Shown here piece after piece: positions 25,889 to 34,712 of a stretch of DNA of 64,000 bases (position 1 is the first letter of the stretch; each line of letters starts with the position of its first letter). The translations under genes were made by a program, and so were the position numbers. Source of the stretch: Nitrospira sp. (GTDB lineage: Bacteria > Nitrospirota > Nitrospiria > Nitrospirales > Nitrospiraceae); assembly GCA_029194675.1 (NCBI GenBank), contig JARFXP010000004.1, positions 124,001 to 188,000 of the forward strand. The letters are read 5' to 3'. Below the pieces are notes generated by a model, which saw only the letters and a list, made by a program, of their open reading frames with translations, did no database searches and was not told the origin of the DNA.

Positions 25889-26815
25889 TCAGGGGAGACG
25901 CATGCCATGCCGCCTTAGGTATCGGCGAAGGATGCTGTAGCAATACGGTATGAGCATTGAAGTAACGAGAATGGATAAGACCATAGTGCGAGTATTAGTT
26001 ATTTCTTCATACCGCCTAATTTCGTCTCCTATTAAGAAAACGCCAGATGGCCATAAATGATTTATGAGGCTATCAGAAAATAGGAACGACGCCATAAGGG
26101 TGGCGGAGCCGATAACAAGAAGTGTGATCAAAAGGTAGTCGTCGTGGACAAGGAAGCGGCCAAAAGTGTGTGGTTGGTTCGTAGGGTTCTTTTTGCTCCA
26201 AGCATTGCGATAGCCCAAATAAAGCAGAAGTCCAGTACCGAAAATGGCAATACAAGCTAGAAGAACTGAAACAAGTGCTCTCCATCCCCAACGAGGTAAT
26301 CCGTAGCTGATGAGCATGCTTTCTATATGTTTTGTAATGTCTGCCTGAGTGAGATAGACCCAGTCACGGCTATTACCTGATATGGCATATGCAAGGCCCT
26401 CATCAAAAGACCTCGTTGAAAACTCAACCTCAATTTTTGGACCACCGTGACGTATCACGCATTCAAAGGAAACATCGGAAGAATCCAATTTCATCGAGAT
26501 ATAGACAATGGTCTGAGGATTCCTGTTCGTTTCGCTCAGAATTGGTTCGAGATTCTCGGTTTCATAAGAGGTATTATCTAAAAATTTTGCCTGATACAAA
26601 ATTTTTGTATTCTGGCATGGTTCCGAACCTCTCTTTTCAATTATTTCTCTAAGTTTCCTTATGCTCTTCTCATCCGCAAGAAACGGCTGCTTGATCCGGT
26701 TCGACACCGAAAATTGCAACTTGGAGGGCTTAGGCTGTTCGGCCAGAATTTCAGGATGGCTTAATCCTAGTATCAGTATTGGGAGTAGCAGTCGTATGAA
26801 TATGGCTGCAATCAT
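25889..26815 (-). CDS. Hypothetical membrane protein with signal peptide
   Basis: 308 aa. A signal-like N-terminus ('FIRLLLPILILGLSHPEILA') is followed by an extracytoplasmic domain of ~160 aa with no match I recognise ('SVSNRIKQPFLADEKSIRKLREIIEKRG'). Three membrane segments follow ('ALVSVLLACIAIFGTGLLLYLGY', 'YLLITLLVIGSATLMASFLF', 'TMVLSILVTSMLIPYCYSILR') and a basic C-terminus. AT-rich coding sequence inside the repeat-bounded island suggests acquisition. Confidence 0.6.
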   Translation of the reverse strand: MIAAIFIRLLLPILILGLSHPEILAEQPKPSKLQFSVSNRIKQPFLADEKSIRKLREIIEKRGSEPCQNTKILYQAKFLDNTSYETENLEPILSETNRNPQTIVYISMKLDSSDVSFECVIRHGGPKIEVEFSTRSFDEGLAYAISGNSRDWVYLTQADITKHIESMLISYGLPRWGWRALVSVLLACIAIFGTGLLLYLGYRNAWSKKNPTNQPHTFGRFLVHDDYLLITLLVIGSATLMASFLFSDSLINHLWPSGVFLIGDEIRRYEEITNTRTMVLSILVTSMLIPYCYSILRRYLRRHGMRLP

Positions 26816-27233
26816 TTGAGGAGTGGAAGCATATACCAGAGTTCTCCTGCAAGGAAGACTCCGAATTCAAAAGGGGGAATTGCATATTCGCAACCTCGTT
26901 CTAACCTTCTGTTTTGGTTTTGGAAGTTAGTTGTCTATGGCTGAAGTGCGGCTGAGAAGTGAAGAGGAAAGTACGGGTTCTGAATGCTAGATGGGCATGT
27001 GTAAGCTTACGCAACCCGTATGAAACCTTCCGTTCAGAGTGTCAGCCATAGGCCAACATCCTTTTAGTAACCTGTTACCAATAAACCTCTCACACAAGCC
27101 GTTAACCCACCCCCCAATCGACACACCCTGCCCCCTATAGTTCTGGATGCCATTTCGGCTTTGCCGCGCCATGAGAAAAGGAGACGCTTCGCCACAGGTG
27201 TCGGTCATTAAAAGGTTCACAACGTTCCTCTGG
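26816..27233. other. Intergenic inside island
   Basis: About 420 bp without a supported gene. It contains the small palindrome GTAAC-CT-GTTAC near 27068. A 77-codon minus frame (26987-27220) is not convincing. Confidence 0.4.
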
Positions 27234-27974
27234 CTACTTTTTCACACATTCGATCAGCACGGCAGGAGGGTGAGCGAGGTAATCCGACCAGAATGCCCCA
27301 TCATCCACACCCTGCGGATGTGGAGAGACCTCCGGCAAATGAACCTCAAAATCGTGGAATCCTGCCTCAATAAACGCGGTCTCGTACGCCTTCATGGGTA
27401 AGTAGTAATTCTCGATCTCGAATGAGGAGTCGCCGAGATAGACCGTCCAGATGATTGGAGCTCCTTCGTATGCGCGGTCTGTGAGCGTAATACTGAAACC
27501 ATACTTCCGGTAGTCGGCATTTCTGAAGGAGTAGAGATTGGGATTCCCTGTGAAGGTGACGAACCGTCCCCCGGGCTTCAAACGGCTCGCTAGCCCCCGA
27601 CACATGGACAAGAGCTCGGCTCGGTTACGTGCGTAGACCAAGAGCCAGGCCGACACCGCTAGATCGAACTCCTGCCGAGCGCTTTCTGTACAAGCGTCTT
27701 CGACGCGGTATGTAATACTCAACGGATGACGCGACTCCTGATCGAGGGCTAGACGGATCATGACCTCGGAGAGATCAATGCCTACGACGTCGCCCGCACC
27801 GCATTGCTGGAGTTTGCGTGTGTAGAAACCTTCACCACAGGCGACATCAAGGACTTTCTTCCCTTCAAGATTCCCGAGGCGCTTCATTATGGAATACGTC
27901 TCGATCCGCGAACGCCACGGATGCTCTTTACATTGCTTATACTGCTCTGCAATCACGTTGTAATCAGTTGTCAT
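27234..27974 (-). CDS. Class I SAM-dependent methyltransferase
   Basis: 246 aa. Motif I 'KKVLDVACGEGFYTRKLQQCGAGDVVGIDLSEVMI' (residues ~39-73) with the acidic end of strand beta-2, then 'FDLAVSAWLLVYARNRAEL' (motif II region) and 'LASRLKPGGRFVTFTGNP'. These mark a Rossmann-fold small-molecule methyltransferase. The N-terminus 'YNVIAEQYKQCKEHPWRSRIETY' is typical of the toxoflavin/phthiocerol-like group. Substrate unknown. It is the only enzyme in the island, 3' to the hypothetical membrane protein. Confidence 0.88.
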   Translation of the reverse strand: MTTDYNVIAEQYKQCKEHPWRSRIETYSIMKRLGNLEGKKVLDVACGEGFYTRKLQQCGAGDVVGIDLSEVMIRLALDQESRHPLSITYRVEDACTESARQEFDLAVSAWLLVYARNRAELLSMCRGLASRLKPGGRFVTFTGNPNLYSFRNADYRKYGFSITLTDRAYEGAPIIWTVYLGDSSFEIENYYLPMKAYETAFIEAGFHDFEVHLPEVSPHPQGVDDGAFWSDYLAHPPAVLIECVKK

Positions 27975-28348
27975 GCGTTTTCATCCGATGGCGAGTCATC
28001 AAAAGGAATGACTCAGAAACTACCACAGCTGATCAAACGCTACAAGAAACTGCAAGTCGAGTTCGATAATAGAGGCACCAATCGGTTTTGCCGATATTCT
28101 CGATGAATTGCGAGAGCGCTCCGGAACTCCAAGAGGACGATAGAAGCACAGGCTCTCGTTACGCGTAGCTCAAAAATACGATCAGAGAGTGCGGGGAAAG
28201 TTTCGATAACAGGCGTGTTTCAGTCCAGTCCATGTGAAGAAGCGGTGAAGGAGATAGACCCCTCCGTTATGCGTCCCCGCCGGGGCATCGAGGTCGCCGA
28301 GGTTAGCCACAGTTTCAGCTGAAAAAGCGAAAATTGCCTGGGAATTAA
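27975..28348. other. Intergenic inside island
   Basis: About 370 bp upstream of the methyltransferase, with no ORF I can support. It should contain the methyltransferase promoter near 27975-28080. Confidence 0.4.
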
Positions 28349-28390
28349 TGGCGGAGGGGGCGAGATTTGAATCCTCCACAAACCCAGCGA
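28349..28390 (-). other. 3' end of a tRNA gene (att-like fragment)
   Basis: On the minus strand the sequence reads ...GGATTCAAATCTCGCCCCCTCCGCCA, i.e. a T-arm with the GATTCAAATC loop and an acceptor end with CCA, as in a tRNA-Ser. No D-arm or anticodon arm is found upstream, so this is not a complete tRNA. Such 3' fragments are left when elements integrate into tRNA genes. Confidence 0.65.
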
Positions 28391-28412
28391 CTATAGTGCC
28401 TGATAGCACCTC

Positions 28413-28509
28413 ATCGTTTCTATCTCAATCACTTACAAAGGATCAAAAGCCTGACGAGGAACCGATAAAACCCCGTCGGACAAGATAGTTCTGCCACAGT
28501 TTAGCCACA
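28413..28509. repeat. Direct repeat flanking island, right copy
   Basis: Partner of 25786-25882. It lies 22 bp from the tRNA 3' fragment, so the pair probably marks ends of an integrated element of ~2.7 kb, or repeated decay products of a larger one. Confidence 0.8.
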
Positions 28510-28633
28510 GGAGAGTGAGTTCTAGCATAGGTCCCGAATCACCACTGGAATGATAGACCAAGACACCAGCTTGCCACTTGTTCTCGGCATCGTCATTGGT
28601 TAGAGGATTTCAACTATTCAGAAGAGTCAGGGT

Positions 28634-28680
28634 GCGGGAATCTGAGGTTTGGGCATGACCTGCCCGGACCTCAGATCCGC
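28634..28680 (-). terminator. Terminator-like hairpin after DUF4382 gene
   Basis: Nested arms: GCGG(28634)/CCGC(28680), CTGAGGT(28642)/ACCTCAG(28668), GGGCA(28651)/TGCCC(28661). It lies 30 bp past the DUF4382 stop. A clear T-run is absent on the minus strand, so termination efficiency is uncertain. Confidence 0.5.
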
Positions 28681-28709
28681 GTGGTGCGTTCCCCGCATTA
28701 CGGGTGGGT

Positions 28710-29975
28710 TTATGGTGTCAAGGTAAAGTTCTGTGTGGCGGGAATACTCACGGTTGAAGGCGATGGGGTCTGGATTGTGTAAGGCGTTGTATCGGTCTGC
28801 GCGGAGCCCTCGGCAGTATAAACACCTGCAACCGCGGATTGCGCAGCGGCGGTAAGGGTAATGGGGAGAGTGGTGCTGTATTGGCCGAGTGATGGTGCGA
28901 CAACGGGCAGGGTCAGAGCATACGAGTAGTTGCCGATTGGGTTGCCGGTTATAAGAGTGGCGACCAGCGATTTCACCGTCACGGCTGGACCGGGATTCAA
29001 CGTTTGCTTCGCTGCCACAAGGACGGTCCCGCCATCGTCCACTGGGTTCAATGTCACCGTGCCGTTAAGGCTCTGCGATGTGGAGGTTTGCAACGTAAAG
29101 GGCACAACACTGGTGCTGATTGTTGTGATACTAGTACTGCTCGCAACCGGTATTGCAGCTATGACCGCTATCGCATGACCGTCTGCGGTGATCACAACGT
29201 CGTATTTTGCCGGGTATGCCGACGCACCAAGACGGGCGAGAAAGAATTCGCCGGTCGCCGTGTTCGGCATCGTCGCACGAACGATTTCAGCATTCGCCTG
29301 GGCTGACACGACGACATTGCTGGCAAGCAGCGATGTATCGACAAAACCTTGGATGCCATTCAGCACAATGGGAATGACCTTGATAACCGGCTTGAGTGCG
29401 TACGTGCCATTGCTGCGCGTCACAACGGATTTGCAGGCATCAAAGTCCAGTACTAGATCAACACGTTGCCCGGAACCCACGTCGAACTGGTGGTTTAACT
29501 TAATTCCCGTTTGTATTCCGCTGGGCGTATCAAGTGCGATCTCAGTGGTTGTGCCTGAAAGGACAACAGAATTGGAGAGGGGCGAATGGGGATTATTACT
29601 GTTCGGTACCAACACCAGGCGCAGTTGCGTGTAATGGCCTGCCTCCAGCGGCGTGTCGCCAAGGCTGTCGAGCGCGAGATTAGGCTGCGTCGGGTCGTTG
29701 AGGTCGAGCAGATTGATCTTCCGAGGAGAGTTAAGCGTGATGTCAGTCCACCCTGGAGTATGGTCGGTTGCAGAGCCGCTTTGGTGCACCCGGACCTTGC
29801 TTACGGTAACATTCACCGCATCAAACCCGCAGGCCGGTGCGTCGGTTAGTGAAACACCCAAGGTACCAGTACCGGTACCGCTACCACCGCTGTTATCGCA
29901 TCCGACAATAAGAAGAGCGAGCAGTAGTGTCATCACTGCTCTAAATGAATTGAAGCAGTTCTGTAATGTGTTCAT
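28710..29975 (-). CDS. DUF4382 lipoprotein
   Basis: 421 aa, lipobox 'LLIVGC' at residue ~26. The N-terminal ~190 residues match DUF4382 ('GTLGVSLTDAPACGFDAVNVTVSKVRVHQSG...GWTDITL', 'LLDLND', 'LGDTPLEAGHYTQLRLVL', 'FDACKSVVTRSNGTYALKPVIKV'). The rest is Thr/Ser/Val-rich beta-type repeat sequence like cell-surface carbohydrate-binding or Ig-like modules. It is monocistronic, ending in a hairpin. Likely an outer-membrane or surface protein; ligand unknown. Confidence 0.85.
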   Translation of the reverse strand: MNTLQNCFNSFRAVMTLLLALLIVGCDNSGGSGTGTGTLGVSLTDAPACGFDAVNVTVSKVRVHQSGSATDHTPGWTDITLNSPRKINLLDLNDPTQPNLALDSLGDTPLEAGHYTQLRLVLVPNSNNPHSPLSNSVVLSGTTTEIALDTPSGIQTGIKLNHQFDVGSGQRVDLVLDFDACKSVVTRSNGTYALKPVIKVIPIVLNGIQGFVDTSLLASNVVVSAQANAEIVRATMPNTATGEFFLARLGASAYPAKYDVVITADGHAIAVIAAIPVASSTSITTISTSVVPFTLQTSTSQSLNGTVTLNPVDDGGTVLVAAKQTLNPGPAVTVKSLVATLITGNPIGNYSYALTLPVVAPSLGQYSTTLPITLTAAAQSAVAGVYTAEGSAQTDTTPYTIQTPSPSTVSIPATQNFTLTP

Positions 29976-30323
29976 GTTTGTAAATCTTCCCTTCTAGGTC
30001 GCATCAGGAGCTTGCAGAATCGACCACGACTCTTGGGGAAGCAAATTTCATGCAATGTAACTAATCAGATTATAATGTCTCGGCAATTCTACAAAAGTCG
30101 GTCAATTGGAAAGGAAGCTGGAAGTTTTTGCACACTCTCTGCCGAAAATTTGTCTTGGTTGCCAAACGTCTTCGACCTCAGATGGCTTCACATCACATGG
30201 CTACTGCGGTTGGGGAGGACGGCATTAGGGAGACTGCGGATTGCAGAGTCGCAGCCGCTGCCATTCATATGATGGCAGCCCTCGCTCAGTCATATACACT
30301 GAGCCTCTAGCATGAGCATTCGG
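29976..30323. other. Intergenic with palindromes
   Basis: About 350 bp, no gene. It contains the inverted repeat CTGCCAT-N7-ATGGCAG (30258-30278) and the hairpin at 30284-30304. The left part holds the DUF4382 promoter, which I cannot define. Confidence 0.5.
30284..30304 (-). terminator. Hairpin after hupE/ureJ-like gene
   Basis: Arms GCTCAGT and ACTGAGC with a 7-base loop, 20 bp beyond the stop of the HupE/UreJ gene on the minus strand. No T-run, so it is only a candidate terminator. Confidence 0.45.
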
Positions 30324-31448
30324 TTATAGAGGAAACAACTGAAGATCGAAGGCCCGTTCGGTGAACCAGATGAGTGCGATGGCGATCACCGCCAGAGACC
30401 CGCCGGTGAGCACCAATCTGGGGTAAGACCAGGTTCGGCGGATCAGATAGGCCAGTGGTAGGAATGTGGCGACGATGACGAGTTGGCCGATTTCCACTCC
30501 GACGTTGAAGCTGACCAAGCTCAGCAACAATGAGTCATGAGGCAGGCCGAGGTCCGTTAGGACCGCGGCAAATCCAAATCCATGAATCAGGCCGAAGCCA
30601 AAAGCCACCAGCCAACGCCGACTTATCATCATTGGATACAAATTGCCGAGTCCTGCAAGCACAACTGAAGCGGCGATGGTCGATTCCACCAATCGAGACG
30701 GTAGCCTGACGATATCCAGGGCGGCTAAACTCAGCGTCAGAGAATGGGCCGCAGTAAAGGCCGTGACGATGCTGACGACGTTCCAGCACACCGATGAAAA
30801 TTCCCCCGCCGCTTGCCAACGACCTTCCGCCCGGATCAAGACAGCAGGAAGCAAGAGAGCAAGTAGGAACAGGACATGGTCAAACCCCAGCCAGATGTGC
30901 CAGGTGCCCTCGCGAATGAATTGGATGTTTTCGTTCCAGTGTGACCGTTCGGCGATCGAGAATTCCTGGGTCGGGGATTCCCGGCTGAAAATGGCGGCGC
31001 TGGTTTGTCCTCCTTGGGTTAGACGCAAGAGCCCCTTATGTTGTGCGTCGATATCGAACAAGAGTCGGTAGTCCACGCGGAGTCGTTCAATATGCCCGCC
31101 ACAATCGGAACGGAAACGCAGGACTGAGTAAGCTCCGTCTGTGTGGTGATCGATGAGTTGCTCCAGCACCTGAGTCTTACACGTTTGCTTATCAGCCGAT
31201 AAGACGAGACGAGAAAGCGCGTAGGAAACGATCTCGTCATGCCTGCTCCGGACTTCTCCCCAGGTGATTTCGCCGTTTCCATCGCTATCCAATCCGATCG
31301 CGTTGTCGAGATCACGCAAGGCGATGTCCCATTGCCCCTCAACGTGATCGTTCTGAACAGCCAGGGAAAGATAGCTGTCGCTGGGCTTATGGGCCCAAGC
31401 GGGAGGACTGAGTAGAAGCCAGGCAATGACGACGAACAAGGTATGCAT
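30324..31448 (-). CDS. HupE/UreJ-family membrane protein with EF-hand-like loop
   Basis: 374 aa from ATG 31448, where a signal peptide begins ('MHTLFVVIAWLLLSPPAWAHKPSDSYL'). It overlaps the TPR gene stop (TAATG). The periplasmic N-terminal domain contains 'GLDSDGNGEITWGEV', a Ca-binding EF-hand-like loop. The C-terminal half has six to seven helices with the HupE/UreJ signature 'GTWHIWLGFDHVLFLLALLLPA', 'FTAAHSLTLSLAAL' and 'FGFGLIHGFGFAAVLTDLGLP', including the conserved His residues thought to pass Ni/Co. It is last in a four-gene minus operon. Confidence 0.88.
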   Translation of the reverse strand: MHTLFVVIAWLLLSPPAWAHKPSDSYLSLAVQNDHVEGQWDIALRDLDNAIGLDSDGNGEITWGEVRSRHDEIVSYALSRLVLSADKQTCKTQVLEQLIDHHTDGAYSVLRFRSDCGGHIERLRVDYRLLFDIDAQHKGLLRLTQGGQTSAAIFSRESPTQEFSIAERSHWNENIQFIREGTWHIWLGFDHVLFLLALLLPAVLIRAEGRWQAAGEFSSVCWNVVSIVTAFTAAHSLTLSLAALDIVRLPSRLVESTIAASVVLAGLGNLYPMMISRRWLVAFGFGLIHGFGFAAVLTDLGLPHDSLLLSLVSFNVGVEIGQLVIVATFLPLAYLIRRTWSYPRLVLTGGSLAVIAIALIWFTERAFDLQLFPL

Positions 31449-32641
31449 TAGAATGTGGTCTCCTGAATCTGTGTCGCGAGTTGTCGCAGCCGAAAGTCTT
31501 CCACGTGGTTGGCGTTTAGCCAATCAAGCACCGGCTGTGCCGCCGATCGGTTCTTGTGGGCGAGCGCACATTCTAGGAGAATCCTGGCGTCCGCCGGTTC
31601 CCGCTGGACGTTCCAATTGGCCTGGGCTAACGGCAGCGCCCGTCCGGCATCGTGCAACAAGGCCAACGTGAACCGTGCTTCTTCTCTCACATGGACAGTC
31701 GTTCCTCGCTCCCGAGCTGCGGCAAAGCGGGCCGCCAGTTCGGCTGTATACTTCTGGAATGTGGGCAGCTTCAACGCTTGTTCCGCAAGCGCCAAACGTA
31801 GGAGCAATCCATCGGCTCTCGTCTCAGATTGGAGGAGGGAGACGACGTCTCGATGGCGGCCTTGATCCAGCAGAAAATCTGCGTAGGCGCTCAACAAGTA
31901 CTGATCTTTCAAGCCGACCTTGACGGCTTCAGAGAAAGACTGCTCAGCCTCTCGAATGGCCCCGGTGCGGGTCGCTATTTCAGCCAGGATGGTCGCAATC
32001 CAGATTCGCTCGCGACCGGAGAGGGCAGAATCCGCAAGCACCTGCCGGAGTAGCTCCAGACTTTTCGCCGATTGACCAGTCACGCCGGCGAGATCGCTCA
32101 AGCAGCCCAGCAGCACATGGGATGCCGCCAACCGTGCAAGTCGCTGGCAGGCTCGTCGCGCCTCCTCGTAGCGGGCTTGTACCTGGAGAATGGATGCTTT
32201 GGTGAGCCAAGCTTGGGCATTGGTCGGTTGGGTGTCCAATACCCGGTCAAGATCGGCTAAGGCCTCATTGAACTCGTGTGCGTTCTGCCTGATTGTTGCA
32301 CGAAGTAGGAGTGCGGCCGGTGGAGGCGTCGGCTCGTTCAACCAAGGGGTAAGGACCGCCTGTGCTTGCCCAAGAAAACGAGAGTCGCCTTCCGATCGAC
32401 CTTGGTCGATGTAGCGAGTGGCGAGTTTTACAGCGGATTCAAGATGGCGAGGATTTCGTCGCAAGTCGATGCGCAAGGCTTCGAGTTCGCGCACGACGGG
32501 ATCGGACGCTTTGAAGGTAAGTCGTTCCAGGACCTGTGCATCATCCGTTGGTTGATAGGGCTCGGGGGAAGCAATGCCGATTTGGCTCAGCGTGAACCAT
32601 CCGAGCACGGTGATCACGGTGAGAGATTGAGCTCGAATCAT
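31448..32641 (-). CDS. Secreted TPR-repeat protein
   Basis: 397 aa from ATG 32641 (signal 'SLTVITVLGWFTLSQIGIAS'). It has multiple TPR-like helical pairs, e.g. 'EFNEALADLDRVLDTQPTNAQAWLTKASILQVQARYEEARRAC', 'AIREAEQSFSEAVKVGLKDQYLLSAYADFLLDQGRHRDVVSLL'. It is translationally coupled to the HupE/UreJ gene by TAATG and separated from the DUF4331 gene by a strong hairpin. Probably a periplasmic scaffold for the neighbouring proteins (inference from gene order). Confidence 0.82.
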   Translation of the reverse strand: MIRAQSLTVITVLGWFTLSQIGIASPEPYQPTDDAQVLERLTFKASDPVVRELEALRIDLRRNPRHLESAVKLATRYIDQGRSEGDSRFLGQAQAVLTPWLNEPTPPPAALLLRATIRQNAHEFNEALADLDRVLDTQPTNAQAWLTKASILQVQARYEEARRACQRLARLAASHVLLGCLSDLAGVTGQSAKSLELLRQVLADSALSGRERIWIATILAEIATRTGAIREAEQSFSEAVKVGLKDQYLLSAYADFLLDQGRHRDVVSLLQSETRADGLLLRLALAEQALKLPTFQKYTAELAARFAAARERGTTVHVREEARFTLALLHDAGRALPLAQANWNVQREPADARILLECALAHKNRSAAQPVLDWLNANHVEDFRLRQLATQIQETTF

Positions 32642-32661
32642 AGGGCTACTCTCGTGATGGC

Positions 32662-32691
32662 GCGGGTGCCGCATTTCTGTGCGGCACCCGC
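32662..32691 (-). other. Intercistronic 12-bp perfect hairpin
   Basis: Arms GCGGGTGCCGCA and TGCGGCACCCGC with a six-base loop, located between the DUF4331 stop (32702) and the TPR start (32641). It may act as a partial terminator or protect the upstream message so that DUF4331 is made in excess. Confidence 0.7.
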
Positions 32692-32701
32692 TTGGCGATC
32701 G

Positions 32702-34195
32702 CTATGGAAGTGGCTCTCTTGGATCGATATGCCGACGGTCCCGTCCGTCGAACGGCGTCGGAAGGAACGGAAACACCGTGGCAATCCCGTTGACTGTCTT
32801 GTTGCTGCCGACTGCACCGATGTTGAAGTTCACGCCGTCCCCAAGGTTCGGCACGGCGGGGTTCGTCAGGATTCCTGCCACGACGCGCAACGCCACATCT
32901 GTGACATCGTCGTTCGGCCTCCGACCATTCGGCCAGCCTGCTCGATCCGGTGTGGCGTTGCCGCTCGCGTTATGGGCGAGCGGACCCAGTCGCTTCTGAC
33001 CGGCAGCCTGGGTCGGTGGGACGTCCAAGTCGACTCGCAGGAGCTCGGCCAGCGTTTCGTTGGTTTTACCGGAGCCGCAGGCCGGTGGTCCCGGAGCGTA
33101 CCGAAGCAAGGCATTCACGAGATCCTCACGATTGGTCGTCGGGAATCCGGTGCCGAACACCGTATTGAGCGCTGTTGCAAGCGCGGAGTTACAGTAGAAC
33201 GAGACAAAATCGTTCTCGTCTTCCGCATCGGTGGCGTTCCACCTGTCCTTCATATTCGTCGCGATGATTAACTCATTCACGAGCGGGTTCCCCATACGCG
33301 CCACCTGTACGAAGCGAGTGCTGTTGTCACGGTCGCCGTTTTTCTTAATGACGCTGACTTTCGGTCGGCTCGTGGTGGCATAGGCGCCGAGCACCTTATT
33401 GCCGTTCGGGCCGATGAGCTCGCTGATGGGAATTTCCAACGCAATGGTGTTGACGTTGAAACCGCTGAACGTATCGGCGTTCCCGGAGCCCGGCGCTCCG
33501 ACGATGACGGCATCGTTGGCATCGTCTGCATCCGAAAGGATCGGGGAGATATGTAGATTCAACGTGTCGAACGTTCCCCCCAAGTCGATGTAGAAGGTCT
33601 CATCCCGCTGACCCGCGAGGACTCTCCCTCCGTTCTTCAATGGGTAGATCCCCTTGGCTGCCAGATCTTCGTACTTTGGTATCGTACGTGGGCCGACATT
33701 CGACGGTACGGCGAACATGGGACCGGTGCCGAGATCACGCGGTGATTGACCGTAGCGCCGTTCCGTGACGGTATAGCTTTGCCGCACAAGCAGGCCTTCC
33801 GATCCGCCACCAGTCAGGGCCGTGATCGGGGGCAATGCGACATAGGCTAATGGGAACACGTTCCCTGGAGGTCTGATCTCAGTCTTGAACCGGATTTGAT
33901 AAACAATGTCTCCTGCGATGTTATTTCTATTGTTGTCGATATGAATTTCGTACAGCACGTCGTCCGCGAAGTTGAAATAGTTGGGGCCTGACCCTGGCTC
34001 CTGACTCGGAATCACATTCATGATCAGGATCGCTTTATCGGAATCTTCCCAGCTGCGGAAGAAATAAAAGTCGGTAATATCGGCTGTCGGATCATTCGCG
34101 ATCATCGGGGCTTCGCGATGGCTGGCTGCAAAGACCGGCGCCGCCATACCCAGTGTCAGCACGGTCAGGATAAGTGATCGAATTCGAGCAAACAT
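32702..34195 (-). CDS. DUF4331 secreted protein
   Basis: 497 aa, AGGGAGG ribosome site, signal peptide ('ILTVLTLGMAAPVFAASHREAP'). The DUF4331 opening 'ASHREAPMIANDPTADITDFYFFRSWED' is unmistakable, with later blocks 'GGTFDTLNLHISPIL', 'NVNTIALEIPISELIG' and 'RMGNPLVNELIIATNMKDRWN'. Acidic/Asn-rich loops suggest metal binding. Part of the operon small lipoprotein - DUF4331 - TPR - HupE/UreJ, and divergent from an ECF sigma/anti-sigma pair, which probably controls it. Confidence 0.92.
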   Translation of the reverse strand: MFARIRSLILTVLTLGMAAPVFAASHREAPMIANDPTADITDFYFFRSWEDSDKAILIMNVIPSQEPGSGPNYFNFADDVLYEIHIDNNRNNIAGDIVYQIRFKTEIRPPGNVFPLAYVALPPITALTGGGSEGLLVRQSYTVTERRYGQSPRDLGTGPMFAVPSNVGPRTIPKYEDLAAKGIYPLKNGGRVLAGQRDETFYIDLGGTFDTLNLHISPILSDADDANDAVIVGAPGSGNADTFSGFNVNTIALEIPISELIGPNGNKVLGAYATTSRPKVSVIKKNGDRDNSTRFVQVARMGNPLVNELIIATNMKDRWNATDAEDENDFVSFYCNSALATALNTVFGTGFPTTNREDLVNALLRYAPGPPACGSGKTNETLAELLRVDLDVPPTQAAGQKRLGPLAHNASGNATPDRAGWPNGRRPNDDVTDVALRVVAGILTNPAVPNLGDGVNFNIGAVGSNKTVNGIATVFPFLPTPFDGRDRRHIDPREPLP

Positions 34196-34243
34196 GGTGT
34201 CCTCCCTATGAACTGAACAGTTCCGCCCGATGAGCGGGTTGGA

Positions 34244-34465
34244 TTACAGGTCCGGCAGTGGAGCCGGAATGGGTTCCGAGTTAGCTAGGCTTACCAACAC
34301 TGCCTCATCCGATGTGAGCGCATCCGATTGCGGACTGCGCTGATCGTCCACGGCGGCAGTCGGTCCGCTTGGCGTGATGATCGGCACGTTGTCGTTCCCA
34401 CTGCAGCCGGACAAGAGTCCGACGGCGCAGAGGACGCCGAGAAGCCAAAACATGGGTGGTTTCAT
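34244..34465 (-). CDS. Small lipoprotein
   Basis: 73 aa, GAGAGGAGAG ribosome site. Signal 'MFWLLGVLCAVGLLSGC' ends in a lipobox (LLSGC). The mature peptide is short, acidic, with Pro-rich ends ('PIPAPLPDL'). No family. First gene of the minus operon, facing the sigma factor gene across ~250 bp. Confidence 0.75.
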   Translation of the reverse strand: MKPPMFWLLGVLCAVGLLSGCSGNDNVPIITPSGPTAAVDDQRSPQSDALTSDEAVLVSLANSEPIPAPLPDL

Positions 34466-34712
34466 GACTCTGCTCTCCTCTCACGGTTACTGATGGTGGT
34501 AGAAAGTCATCTCTTGAATCAGGACCTGCCGGCGGTCTGTTCTTCACTACGAGACACGATGTCGTTTGGATTTCTTCGCGAGGAAGGTCTGCTTGCGGGG
34601 TCTATCGGCTGCTGTTATAGTCGAGTCCCTTCGAGAGACAGGGCACAAAACGGCTCAATTCAGCAAATCCAATCCCCCCATGTTCTCGTATCATCTAATG
34701 GGGGGGATTGGT

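Noticed and set aside
26987-27220. 77-codon minus-strand ORF
   Set aside because: No homology I recognise and no ribosome site; the region looks intergenic.
28349-28390. Complete tRNA-Ser gene
   Set aside because: Only the T-arm/acceptor end is visible; D-arm and anticodon arm are missing, so it is listed as a fragment.
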